A model generated the notes under the pieces. The model was not told where the DNA came from and ran no database searches. It saw only the letters and a list, made by a program, of their open reading frames with translations. Positions 1 to 10,600 of a DNA stretch of 64,000 bases are shown here, in pieces (the first letter of the stretch is position 1; each line of letters begins with the position of its first letter). The stretch spans positions 1 through 64,000 of the forward strand of contig JAIKZG010000032.1 in the NCBI GenBank assembly GCA_024682415.1. Direction: 5' to 3'. Origin of the DNA: Prevotella sp. (GTDB lineage Bacteria; Bacteroidota; Bacteroidia; Bacteroidales; Bacteroidaceae). The position numbers were made by a program, and so were the translations under genes.

Positions 1-141
1 CTGACAGGGATGATTTTGGATGTCAACTTTTAATCGAGTTTAAGCATCTATAGTCTACAATTATCAGTTATAATAATTAATCTGAGTCAACTTATAAAAG
101 GTTTAGATAAAAAACAGTCAACCTAAATTAGACAAATACAG

Positions 142-266
142 GTCAGTTTTGGATATTGATATTTCCGCGAGGAAATTGCTATGTCCAGTTTTGGATATTT
201 AACATTTCCGCGAGGAAATTGCTATGGTCAGTTTTGGATATTGATATTTCCGCGAGGAAATTGAAT
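142..266. repeat. Three tandem ~42-bp units, each containing the hairpin ATTTCC-GCGA-GGAAAT
   Basis: cagttttggat...atttccgcgaggaaat occurs at 144, 186 and 229; hairpins at 161-176, 204-219 and 246-261 are perfect 6-bp stems with a GCGA (GNRA) loop. Confidence 0.9.
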
Positions 267-277
267 GGTCGTACAAT

Positions 278-461
278 GTTTGCAGTACGCTCATATCACT
301 ATGATGCAGTGGGTAATCTTCTTAATTGGAACAATGTTATATATAAGATTACCACACGAGGATATGATTTAATGATGGAAAGTACTCCAGCTACAATTTA
401 TTTAAGTGGACCAAATTGGAACGTTAATGATGGAGATAGAATAAGACCTGTTTGTGATTAA
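278..461 (+). pseudogene. Possible C-terminal remnant of a larger surface or secreted protein (ends ...DGDRIRPVCD)
   Basis: Open frame after the repeat block; the RIRPVCD end resembles C-termini common in Bacteroidales lipoproteins; no proper N-terminus. Confidence 0.3.
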
Positions 462-560
462 TCTGTGAAATCCATTAGAATTCAAAATCTGTGTTCATCT
501 GTGCCATCTGTGAGAGATAAAGATACATTTTTATAGCTTCATAAAGCTAAGTTTATAGCC

Positions 561-597
561 AGTGGTGCGTAGATCGTGAGAGTCAAAGCACCACTTT
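561..597 (+). terminator. Rho-independent terminator
   Basis: AGTGGTGC...GCACCACT followed by TTTT. Confidence 0.6.
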
Positions 598-838
598 TAA
601 AGAAAATGTTTCAAAATAAAGAAAATAGGGAAGTTGTTCTATAATGAGGATTTAAAGTCTAAAAACGCTTTAATAACTCATTTTTCCAAAATATAGATAC
701 TTTGTAGATAGCAGGACAAGTCGTATTGAATTAGCCTTAGCTACAAATATATGCCAATATTGAAAATATAGCCTCAAATAATTGGAGATGTTACGAAATA
801 TTGGTAACTTTACCAACACAAATATAAAAAACAAGTAT

Positions 839-1078
839 ATGAGAACAACTTCTGTAGCTCTTGGTGATTATTTTGAAGGATTCGTTAAAGAACGAATTCA
901 GGTTGGACGTTATAATAATGCAAGCGAAGTTATCCGTGCTGGACTCCGCCTTTTAGAGGAAAATGAAGAAAAGATAGTTGTATTGAAACAAGCAATCCAA
1001 AGAGGTTTAGATAGTGGATATAATGAGAATTTTGATCCCGAAGAAAATCTTAAACGTCTTAATACCTCATTGAAATGA
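839..1078 (+). CDS. parD: ParD-like type II antitoxin (CopG/RHH)
   Basis: MRTTSVALGDYFEGFVKERIQVGRYNNASEVIRAGLRLLEENE is typical of ParD; overlaps the next ORF by 4 bp. Confidence 0.85.
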   Translation: MRTTSVALGDYFEGFVKERIQVGRYNNASEVIRAGLRLLEENEEKIVVLKQAIQRGLDSGYNENFDPEENLKRLNTSLK

Positions 1079-1371
1079 AGAAATGCATATTTTCAAATGA
1101 AGCCATAGCAGATTTGAATAGCATTTGGACATACACGGCGGAGGAATGGTCTGTAGCTCAAGCAAATAAGTATTATCGTATGCTGGTATCTGCATGTAAT
1201 GATATTATTTCAGCTAAAAGAATTAGTCATACATATAACGAAATATATGAAGGATTGTTTGGTTTGAGAATTGGCAGACACATTATTTTCTATATATATA
1301 AGGAAGATGGTAATATCTTGATTGTTAGAATCCTCCATGAAGCGATGGATTTTAAGCGGCATTTTAATTAG
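1075..1371 (+). CDS. parE: ParE/RelE-family toxin
   Basis: Downstream of and overlapping parD; EAIADLNSIWTYTAEEWSVAQANKYYRML...IYEGLFGLRIGRHIIFYIY. Confidence 0.85.
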   Translation: MKKCIFSNEAIADLNSIWTYTAEEWSVAQANKYYRMLVSACNDIISAKRISHTYNEIYEGLFGLRIGRHIIFYIYKEDGNILIVRILHEAMDFKRHFN

Positions 1372-1390
1372 AAATATGCAAGTGAAAAAT

Positions 1391-1558
1391 ATGACACTCA
1401 CAGATAGACCGATTCCGACTTTGACAGGAAAGGACGCAGAACGCTTTATAAAAGCAGCGGAAGCAGCAGAGAAAAATCCGCATACAATCGCTCTTCCTGT
1501 TTCTGATAGTGATGTAGAAAAGATACTGAGTAAAGCAAAGTTAAATGGTGCTTTATGA
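1391..1558 (+). CDS. Small hypothetical protein (55 aa)
   Basis: MTLTDRPIPTLTGKDAERFIKAAEAAEKNPHTIALPVSDSDVEKILSKAKLNGAL, followed directly by a terminator. Confidence 0.55.
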   Translation: MTLTDRPIPTLTGKDAERFIKAAEAAEKNPHTIALPVSDSDVEKILSKAKLNGAL

Positions 1559-1559
1559 A

Positions 1560-1595
1560 ATAAGCCGCAGAATCTGCGGCTTATTTTGCTTTTTT
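1560..1595 (+). terminator. Rho-independent terminator of the parDE operon
   Basis: TAAGCCGCAG-AAT-CTGCGGCTTA then a T-rich tract. Confidence 0.85.
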
Positions 1596-1811
1596 AGTCG
1601 CAAAGAGAGAATATCAAGCATTGATTGGCTTAGATATTCCCAAAATGAAATAACCTTGCAAGATATGGCTGCCAGGTATTTCGCTTTTACGGAACTAAGA
1701 TAAGAATGATATTAATTTGAAAGGTTTTTCTTGCATGAATGAAAAAAATCAGTTACTTTTGCAGAGATTTTAAAACGCTTTGAAAATATACATACTTTAA
1801 TACAGAGATAA

Positions 1812-2618
1812 ATGAAGAAAATTCTCTTTTCTTTAGCTTTCGCTTCGGTATGCTTGTTCTTCGGAAGTTGCACAAGCACTAAAAGCGTTGCTTATTTCCA
1901 AAATATAGATACTTTGGATCTCAGTAATACTCGTGGACTTTATGACGCAAAGATTATGCCAAAGGACGAGCTGACAATCACAGTCAGTGCTTCTGATCCA
2001 AGCGCGGTTTCACCTTTCAACTTGTCGGTGTCTAATACTCTTGGAAGTTCAGGCAATCTGTATACAGGCGGTGGATCTCTCCAAACTTATCTGGTAGACA
2101 ATAACGGAAAGATAAAATTTCCTGTCGTAGGCGAGATTCATGTGCAGGGACTTACAAAGAACGAGTGCGAAGCTCTTATCACAGAAAAGATTAAGCCTTA
2201 TCTTTCTAAAGACGAGAAGCCTATCGTGACGGTGCGTATGGCAAGTTATCGTGTTACTATCATCGGTGAGGTAGGCGGAGCGAGAGTAGTGCCTGTTACT
2301 ACAGAGAAAATGAGCGTTGTGGAGGCATTGGCTTCGGCAGGCGACCTTACTATATATGGACAGCGTGATAATATCCTCGTGATACGTGAGGATGCCAACG
2401 GACAGAAAAGCGCGCATCGACTGAATTTGAATGATGCGTCGATATTAAGCTCTCCATATTATTATTTGCAACAAAACGATATTATATATGTGCAGCCTAA
2501 CAAGGTGAAGACAGTAAATGCTTCTATCGGTTCGTCGGCTCAGCTATGGACTCCGTATTTGAGTATTATCACAGCTTTGGCATCAATCGTTGTTACTGCT
2601 CATACAGTTTCGAAATGA
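1812..2618 (+). CDS. Polysaccharide export outer-membrane lipoprotein (Wza/BexD family, SLBB)
   Basis: Lipobox LFFGSC; YFQNIDTLD; IMPKDELTITVSASDP; SLBB-like VTIIGEV segment. Confidence 0.88.
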   Translation: MKKILFSLAFASVCLFFGSCTSTKSVAYFQNIDTLDLSNTRGLYDAKIMPKDELTITVSASDPSAVSPFNLSVSNTLGSSGNLYTGGGSLQTYLVDNNGKIKFPVVGEIHVQGLTKNECEALITEKIKPYLSKDEKPIVTVRMASYRVTIIGEVGGARVVPVTTEKMSVVEALASAGDLTIYGQRDNILVIREDANGQKSAHRLNLNDASILSSPYYYLQQNDIIYVQPNKVKTVNASIGSSAQLWTPYLSIITALASIVVTAHTVSK

Positions 2619-2633
2619 CAAAATTCTAAATAT

Positions 2634-2668
2634 GAGAGCTGGGAGGTGAAGCCTCTTAGCTCTCTCTT
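2634..2668 (+). terminator. Terminator after the export gene
   Basis: GAGAGCTGGGAGG-TGAAG-CCTCTTAGCTCTC stem-loop. Confidence 0.55.
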
Positions 2669-2724
2669 ATAATTATAAAAAGATAATTAAGATAGCAATA
2701 TCAAAAAAAAAAGATTGTTAGATT

Positions 2725-4569
2725 ATGTGCGGTATTGTAGGATATATAGGTAAACGTCAGGCTTTTCCTATCCTGATTAAGGGATTGAAAAGACTTGAAT
2801 ACAGAGGATACGACAGCGCAGGCGTCGCTCTTATAAATGAGAAGGACGACCTGAATGTATATAAGACAAAGGGAAAGGTGGCAGGTCTTGAGGAATTCTG
2901 CCAGGATAAAGATATCAGCGGCGTAGTGGGCATTGCTCACACACGCTGGGCTACTCACGGTGAGCCATCATCGGTGAATGCTCACCCTCATTATTCAGAA
3001 TCAAAGAATTTGGCTATAATTCATAATGGTATTATTGAGAATTATGCCGAGATTAAGCGCAACTTGATAGCAAAGGGCGTACACTTCCGCTCAGAAACAG
3101 ATACGGAGGTGCTCGTGCAGCTTATAGAATATATAAAGACGCAGAAAGATCTCGACTTGCTTTCTGCCGTTCAGGTGGCTTTGCATCAGGTGATAGGCGC
3201 GTATGCCATCGCTATTCTTGATAAGAACGACCCTAACCAGATAATCGCAGCCCGCAAGCAAAGTCCGTTGGTAGTGGGTATTGGCGACGGTGAGTTCTTC
3301 CTTGGCTCAGACGCAAGTCCTATCATTGAATATACTGATAAGGTGGTATATCTTGAGGATGGCAATATCGCTGTCATGCGATTGGGCGAGGAGCTGAAGG
3401 TGGTAAACATTCAGAATCGTGAGCTTAACCTTTCTGTTCAGACGGTGGATTTGAACCTCGGACAGATAGAGAAGGGCGGTTATCCTCACTTCATGCTGAA
3501 AGAGATTTTTGAGCAGCCTGAATGCTTGGCTAACTGTATGCGCGGCCGTATCAACATGGAGCATAACAATGTTACATTGAGCGCCGTAATAGACTATAAG
3601 AAGCAACTGCTTGCAGCAAAGCGTATCATAATCGTAGCGTGTGGTACATCATGGCACGCGGGATTGATAGGCAAGCAGCTGATAGAAGATTGCTGCCGCA
3701 TTCCTGTAGATGTGGAATACGCAAGCGAATTCCGCTATCGCAACCCTGTAGTTAATAAGGATGATGTGGTGATAGCAATCTCTCAGAGCGGAGAGACTGC
3801 CGACACATTGGCAGCTGTGGAACTGGCAAAGCAGAAGGGTGCTTTCATCTATGGTATATGTAATGCCGTAGGCTCAAGCATTCCAAGAGCTACCCATACA
3901 GGTAGCTACATCCATGTAGGCCCTGAAATTGGTGTGGCTTCTACAAAGGCTTTCACCGGACAGGTGACCGTTCTCGCAATGCTCGCTTTGGCATTGGGCA
4001 AAGAGAAAGGAACTATAAAAGACGAGGATTACAAAAACATAGTTAATGAGTTGGCTGAAATACCAAGCAAGATGAAGATGGTGCTCGACCAGAATAAGCA
4101 GATAGGAAAGCTCGCGAGAACTTTCACTTATGCTCAAAACTTCATCTATCTCGGTAGAGGTTTCTCTTATCCAGTGGCATTGGAGGGAGCATTGAAGCTG
4201 AAGGAGATAAGTTACATTCATGCAGAGGGTTATCCCGCAGCGGAAATGAAACATGGCCCAATCGCTTTGGTAGATTCTGATATGCCTGTCGTGGTTATCG
4301 CCACTCATAACGCGATGTATGAAAAGGTGCTGAGCAATATCCAAGAGATAAAGGCGCGCAAGGGACGCGTTATAGCTCTTGTCAGCAAGGGAGATGAGAC
4401 TATTGCCCGAATCGCTGACGACGTGATAGAGATACCACAGACGATAGAATGCTTAGAGCCGCTGATTTCTACAATACCATTGCAGCTATTGGCTTATCAT
4501 GTGGCTGTCTGCAAGGGTAAGAATGTAGACCAACCTCGAAACTTAGCAAAGAGCGTAACTGTAGAATAA
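2725..4569 (+). CDS. glmS: Glutamine-fructose-6-phosphate transaminase (isomerizing)
   Basis: MCGIVGYIGKRQAFPILIKGLKRLEYRGYDSAG ... PRNLAKSVTVE. Confidence 0.97.
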   Translation: MCGIVGYIGKRQAFPILIKGLKRLEYRGYDSAGVALINEKDDLNVYKTKGKVAGLEEFCQDKDISGVVGIAHTRWATHGEPSSVNAHPHYSESKNLAIIHNGIIENYAEIKRNLIAKGVHFRSETDTEVLVQLIEYIKTQKDLDLLSAVQVALHQVIGAYAIAILDKNDPNQIIAARKQSPLVVGIGDGEFFLGSDASPIIEYTDKVVYLEDGNIAVMRLGEELKVVNIQNRELNLSVQTVDLNLGQIEKGGYPHFMLKEIFEQPECLANCMRGRINMEHNNVTLSAVIDYKKQLLAAKRIIIVACGTSWHAGLIGKQLIEDCCRIPVDVEYASEFRYRNPVVNKDDVVIAISQSGETADTLAAVELAKQKGAFIYGICNAVGSSIPRATHTGSYIHVGPEIGVASTKAFTGQVTVLAMLALALGKEKGTIKDEDYKNIVNELAEIPSKMKMVLDQNKQIGKLARTFTYAQNFIYLGRGFSYPVALEGALKLKEISYIHAEGYPAAEMKHGPIALVDSDMPVVVIATHNAMYEKVLSNIQEIKARKGRVIALVSKGDETIARIADDVIEIPQTIECLEPLISTIPLQLLAYHVAVCKGKNVDQPRNLAKSVTVE

Positions 4570-4573
4570 ATAA

Positions 4574-6466
4574 ATGGAACCACTGAAACATGATTGTGGA
4601 GTAGCCCTGATAAGACTACTGAAACCACTTGAATACTATCAACAAAAGTACGGAACATGGATGTTTGCCCTCAACAAACTCTATTTGATGATGGAGAAGG
4701 AGCACAACCGTGGTCAGGAGGGAGCGGGACTCGCTTGCGTAAAACTCGACAGCGAACCCGGAAATGAATACATTTTCAGAGAAAGATCTGAAGGGTCGAA
4801 TGCGATAACCGAAATATTCGGTGCGGTGCACAAGGAAATCGCATACAACATCGACAAAATTGACGACGCGGAGTTCGCAGCGAGAAATATTCCTTTTGCA
4901 GGCGAACTTTATATGGGTCATCTAAGATACTCAACAACGGGTAAGCACGGACTTCAATACGTGCACCCGTTCTTGCGCCGCAACAACTGGAAAGCCAAAA
5001 ACATCTGCCTCTGCGGTAATTTCAATATGACGAATATTGACGAGGTGTTTGGCAAGTTGGTGAAACAAGGGCAGTGGCCGCGCATTTCAAGCGACGGACA
5101 TATCTTGCTGGAAAACATGGGACACAGGCTCGATAGAGAGGTGGAGAGAAATTTCATTGAGGCGCAGAAACTTGGGCTGAAGGGAATGGACATCACTGAA
5201 TATATCGACGACAATGTGAAGATGAGCAATGTGCTTCGCACTACGATGACCAATTTCGATGGCGGATATGTGATGTGTGGTATCACCGGCAGCGGAGAAA
5301 TGTTTTCTATGCGCGACCCTTGGGGCATTCGTCCGGCTTTCTATTATAAGAACGACGAGATTGTAGTGTTGGCGTCGGAACGCCCAGTGTTGCAGACCAC
5401 ATTCGACATTGAATATGAGGATGTGAAGGAATTGCAGCCTGGCTCGGCTCTTTTGGTAAAGAGAAATGGAGAATGCTCTATTGAGCAGATTATTGAGCCG
5501 AAAGAAGTGAAGAAATGTTCTTTTGAGAGAATTTATTTCAGTCGCGGCTCGGATAACGAAATCTATAAGGAGAGAAAGAAACTTGGCGAACAGCTTACGG
5601 AACCTATCTTGAAGGCTATAGACTATGATACTCGCCACACTGTTTTCTCTTTTATTCCTAATACTGCCGAAGTAGCTTTCTACGGAATGCTCAACGGCTT
5701 TAAAAGATACCTCAACGAAGAGAAGATTAAGCAAATAGAAAAACTGGATCATAAGCCTACACATGAAGAGCTTAAAGCTATAATTCATGACTATGTACGC
5801 TCAGAGAAAGTTGCTTGGAAAGACATAAAACTTCGCACATTTATTGCAGAAGGCAATTCACGTAATGATTTAGCGTCTCACGTTTATGATATTACTTACG
5901 GAAGCATTAATCCACATGTGGATAATCTTGTGGTAATTGATGACTCTATTGTGCGTGGAACTACTTTGAAAGAAAGTATTCTGCGTATTCTCGACAGACT
6001 GCATCCGAAGAAGATTGTAATCGTGAGCAGCGCGCCTCAGATACGCTATCCTGATTATTACGGCATTGATATGCCGAGATTGGAGGAGCTTATTGCGTTC
6101 CGTGCCACAATAGAACTGCTCAAGGAGCGTGGCATGCACAATGTGATAGAGGATACTTATCGTGCCTGCAAGGAGGAATTACTGAAGCCGAAAGAGGAGA
6201 TGCGCAACTGCGTAAGAGATGTGTATGATCCATTCACGGTAGAGGAAATCAACGAGAAGTCTGTGGAAATGCTTCGCCCTGAATGCGTTACCACGCCTGT
6301 AGAACTGGTTTATCAGAGCATAGAGGGATTGCATTCCGCTATTCCTGACAACAGAGGCGACTGGTATTTCACGGGACATTTCCCTACACCGGGCGGAACA
6401 CGCTTGTGTAACCAGGCATTCATCAATTATATTGAGCAGGTTTATCAATACGAACAAAAATTCTAA
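4574..6466 (+). CDS. Amidophosphoribosyltransferase-like protein (class II glutamine amidotransferase + PRTase)
   Basis: MEPLKHDCGVALIRL; NRGQEGAGLA; PRTase motif VVIDDSIVRGTT. Confidence 0.9.
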   Translation: MEPLKHDCGVALIRLLKPLEYYQQKYGTWMFALNKLYLMMEKEHNRGQEGAGLACVKLDSEPGNEYIFRERSEGSNAITEIFGAVHKEIAYNIDKIDDAEFAARNIPFAGELYMGHLRYSTTGKHGLQYVHPFLRRNNWKAKNICLCGNFNMTNIDEVFGKLVKQGQWPRISSDGHILLENMGHRLDREVERNFIEAQKLGLKGMDITEYIDDNVKMSNVLRTTMTNFDGGYVMCGITGSGEMFSMRDPWGIRPAFYYKNDEIVVLASERPVLQTTFDIEYEDVKELQPGSALLVKRNGECSIEQIIEPKEVKKCSFERIYFSRGSDNEIYKERKKLGEQLTEPILKAIDYDTRHTVFSFIPNTAEVAFYGMLNGFKRYLNEEKIKQIEKLDHKPTHEELKAIIHDYVRSEKVAWKDIKLRTFIAEGNSRNDLASHVYDITYGSINPHVDNLVVIDDSIVRGTTLKESILRILDRLHPKKIVIVSSAPQIRYPDYYGIDMPRLEELIAFRATIELLKERGMHNVIEDTYRACKEELLKPKEEMRNCVRDVYDPFTVEEINEKSVEMLRPECVTTPVELVYQSIEGLHSAIPDNRGDWYFTGHFPTPGGTRLCNQAFINYIEQVYQYEQKF

Positions 6467-6527
6467 TCTCTATTATAAATATAAAAAGGTAGAGATGAGT
6501 CTGAATAAGAAAACAGAACTAACAATA

Positions 6528-7601
6528 ATGAAGAACGTAACTTTAGTCTTAGATGACGGAACAAAGTTCCACGGAAAGAGTTTTGGATACGACGCGCCTG
6601 TAGCAGGTGAGGTAGTGTTCAATACCGCAATGATGGGTTATCCAGAGAGTTTGACCGATCCTTCTTATGCCGGTCAGCTTATGACTCTCACTTATCCTCT
6701 TGTAGGCAACTATGGCGTTCCTGCATTCACATTCGAAGAGAATGGATTGCCAACATTCATGGAGAGCGACAAAATCTATGCGTCGGCTATAATCGTGGCT
6801 GACTATAGTGAGAAGTTCTCACATTGGAACGCAAAAGAAAGTCTTGCCGACTGGTTGAAACGTGAGCATGTGCCGGGAATTACCGGCATAGATACTCGCC
6901 AGCTGACTAAAGTGTTGCGTGAGCATGGCGTTATGATGGGTAAAATTCTCTTTGATGATGAGCCAGACAATATCCCTACTGCCGATTATGAAGGTGTAAA
7001 CTTTGTGGATAAAGTTTCATGCAAGGAGATTATAAGATACAACGAGGGCGCGGGCAAAAAGGTTGTGCTCGTGGATTGCGGCGTAAAGGCGAATATCATT
7101 CGTTGTCTTATAAACAGAGGTGTAGAAGTAATCCGAGTTCCTTGGAATTACGACTACACAGACATGAATTTCGATGGATTGTTCCTCGCCAATGGCCCTG
7201 GCGATCCAGATATGTGTCAGGACGCTGTTGATGTGATTCGCAAGCAGATGAGCATGAGTCGCAAGCCAATCTGTGGTATCTGCATGGGTAATCAGTTGTT
7301 GGCAAAGGCAGGCGGTGCTTCAATTTATAAGTTGAAGTATGGTCATCGTTCTCATAATCAGCCTGTACGCCTTGTAGGAACAGAGAAATGTTATGTGACA
7401 AGCCAGAATCATGGTTATGCTGTAGACGCAAAGACATTGGGAAGCGAATGGGAGGAATTGTTTGTTAATATGAACGACGGCTCAAATGAGGGCATTCGTC
7501 ATAAGACAAATCCTTGGTTCTCTTCACAGTTCCACCCTGAGGCATGCTCAGGCCCTGTAGATACGGAGTTCATGTTTGATAAGTTTGTTGATAGTCTATA
7601 A
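6528..7601 (+). CDS. carA: Carbamoyl-phosphate synthase small subunit
   Basis: [28 protein letters not shown]; an upstream alternative start at 6495 is possible. Confidence 0.95.
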   Translation: MKNVTLVLDDGTKFHGKSFGYDAPVAGEVVFNTAMMGYPESLTDPSYAGQLMTLTYPLVGNYGVPAFTFEENGLPTFMESDKIYASAIIVADYSEKFSHWNAKESLADWLKREHVPGITGIDTRQLTKVLREHGVMMGKILFDDEPDNIPTADYEGVNFVDKVSCKEIIRYNEGAGKKVVLVDCGVKANIIRCLINRGVEVIRVPWNYDYTDMNFDGLFLANGPGDPDMCQDAVDVIRKQMSMSRKPICGICMGNQLLAKAGGASIYKLKYGHRSHNQPVRLVGTEKCYVTSQNHGYAVDAKTLGSEWEELFVNMNDGSNEGIRHKTNPWFSSQFHPEACSGPVDTEFMFDKFVDSL

Positions 7602-7609
7602 TTTAGAAA

Positions 7610-10600
7610 ATGAAGTACGACAATATAAAGAAAGTATTGCTCCTCGGTTCTGGAGCATTAAAGATAGGCGAAGCCGGAGAGTTTGATTATTCTGGTTCGC
7701 AGGCATTGAAGGCGTTGCGTGAGGAAGGTGTTGAAACTGTTCTCATCAATCCTAATATTGCTACCGTTCAGACTTCAGAAGGCGTGGCAGACCAGATATA
7801 TTTCTTGCCTGTGCAGCCTTATTTCGTAGAGCGTGTTATTGAAAAGGAAAAGCCGGATGGCATTTTGTTGTCGTTTGGTGGACAGACAGCACTTAACTGC
7901 GGTGTTGAATTATATAAGAGCGGTGTCCTTGAAAAGTATGGCGTAAAGGTACTTGGTACGCCTGTGCAGGCGATAATGGACACTGAAGACCGTGAACTCT
8001 TTGTTGAGAAACTTAATGAAATTGACGTTAAGACAATAAAGAGCGAGGCTTGCGAAACAATAGAGCAGGCAAGAAAGGCGGCTAAAGAATTAGGCTATCC
8101 TGTAATTATCCGTGCGGCTTACGCTCTCGGAGGTCTTGGAAGTGGATTCTGTGACAACGAGGAAGAACTTAACAAGCTTGCAGAGAAGGCTTTCTCTTTC
8201 TCTCCTCAGGTTCTCGTTGAAAAGAGTTTGAAGGGATGGAAGGAGATTGAATATGAAGTGGTGCGCGACCGTTATGACAACTGTATCACGGTTTGTAACA
8301 TGGAGAATTTCGACCCACTGGGTATTCACACTGGTGAGAGTATCGTTATCGCTCCTTCACAGACTTTGACTAACAGCGAGTATCACAAGCTTCGCGCGCT
8401 AAGCATAAAGATTATTCGCCATATCGGTATCGTCGGTGAATGTAATGTGCAATACGCATTCGATCCTCAGAGCGAAGATTATCGTGTGATTGAGGTAAAC
8501 GCTCGCTTGAGCCGTTCTTCTGCATTGGCCTCAAAGGCAACAGGTTATCCTTTGGCTTTCATCGCCGCGAAACTTGGTATGGGTTATGGATTGTTTGAGT
8601 TGAAAAACTCCGTAACCAAGACTACAAGCGCATTCTTTGAGCCTGCTCTTGACTATGTGGTTTGTAAAATTCCACGTTGGGATTTGAGCAAATTCCGTGG
8701 CGTAGACAAGGAACTTGGTTCAAGCATGAAGTCGGTAGGCGAGGTTATGGCCATCGGTAGAAACTTTGAAGAAGCAATTCAGAAAGGTTTGCGCATGATA
8801 GGTCAGGGTATGCACGGCTTCGTAGAAAATAAGGAATTGCAGATTGAGGATATTGACGCAGCGCTTCGCGAACCTACAGATAAACGTGTGTTTATCATAT
8901 CAAAGGCAATGCACAAGGGATATACGGTAGATCAGATTCATGATCTGACAAAGATTGACCGTTGGTTCCTTGACAAGTTGAAGCACATCATTGACATTGA
9001 TGAGCAGTTGAAGAAATGCACAAGCGTAAATGTGCTTGATAAGGATTTGTTGCGCACAGCAAAGGTATACGGATTTACGGATTTCCAGATTGCCCGCGCC
9101 GTAGGTTTGGAGCAGGAGTTTGGAAATATGCACAAGGCATTGCTCGTAATCCGCAAGCTGCGTAAGAGTTATGGCATTCTTCCTGTAGTAAAGCAGATTG
9201 ATACTCTTGCTGCAGAATATCCTGCACAGACTAATTACTTGTATATGACTTATGCAGGCGATAAGAGTGATGTGGAATTCGAGCAGGACAACCGCAGCAT
9301 AATTGTACTTGGATCAGGTGCTTATCGCATTGGTTCTTCTGTAGAGTTTGACTGGTGCGGTGTGCAGGCATTGAAGACTATCCGCAAGCATGGTTATCGC
9401 TCTGTGATGATCAACTATAACCCAGAAACGGTTTCTACCGATTATGATGAGTGCGACAAGCTTTATTTCGATGAGCTGACATTCGAGCGCGTGATGGATA
9501 TCATTGATTTGGAATGCCCTCATGGAGTAATCGTTTCAACAGGTGGACAGATTCCTAATAACCTCGCAATGTGGCTCGACGAACAGAATGTGCCAATTCT
9601 CGGAACATCTGCTAAGGATATTGATAATGCTGAGGATCGCGCTAAGTTCTCTGCAATGCTTACAAACTATGGCATTAACCAGCCGGAATGGAGCGCATTG
9701 ACAAGCATGGAAGACATTGATAAGTTTGTTGATCGCGTAGGCTTCCCTGTTCTTGTGCGTCCTTCTTATGTGCTTTCTGGTGCTGCTATGAACATCTGCT
9801 CTAACAAGGAGGAGTTGGAACGCTTCCTTAAACTTGCTGCAAATGTGAGCGCTGAGCACCCTGTAGTGGTAAGTAAGTTTATTGAGAACGCAAAGGAAAT
9901 TGAGATGGATGCCGTGGCAAAGAATGGCGAAATCATGGCTTATGCAATATCTGAGCATATCGAGTTTGCCGGTGTTCACTCTGGTGACGCTACGATTCAG
10001 TTCCCACCTCAGAAACTATATGTTGAAACCGTACGTCGTATCAAGCGAGTAAGCCGTCAGATTGCGGAAGCTCTGCATATCAATGGTCCATTCAATATTC
10101 AATATATGGCTCGTGAAAATGACATACTTGTTATTGAATGTAATTTGCGTGCTTCTCGCTCATTCCCATTTGTAAGTAAGGTGTTGAAACTGAATCTTAT
10201 CGACCTTGCCACAAAGATTATGCTCGGCGTGCCTGTAGAGAAACCAAGCAAGAATTTGTTTGATTTGGATTATGTGGGAATTAAGGCTTCTCAGTTCTCA
10301 TTCAATCGTCTGCAAAAGGCTGACCCTGTTTTGGGCGTAGATATGTCGTCAACAGGTGAGGTAGGTTGCTTGGGCGACGACACCAATCAGGCTCTTCTCA
10401 AGAGTATGCTTTCTGTAGGTCAGCGCATTCCTGAGCATTCTGTTCTCCTCTCAACAGGTGGAGCTAAGCAAAAGGCAGAGCTTCTTGATTCTGCGAAGAA
10501 ACTTGTGGCTCATGGATATGAACTCTACGCTACAGGCGGAACAAGCAAATATCTTGAGGAAGAAGGTGTTCCTTGCACAAGGGTTTATTGGCCATCGGAA

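Noticed and set aside
156-277. N-terminal part of ORF 156-461 as a real protein
   Set aside because: It is just a translation of the GNRA-hairpin repeat units.
5087-5788. 233-aa minus-strand ORF
   Set aside because: Antisense to the purF-like gene with no domain signal.
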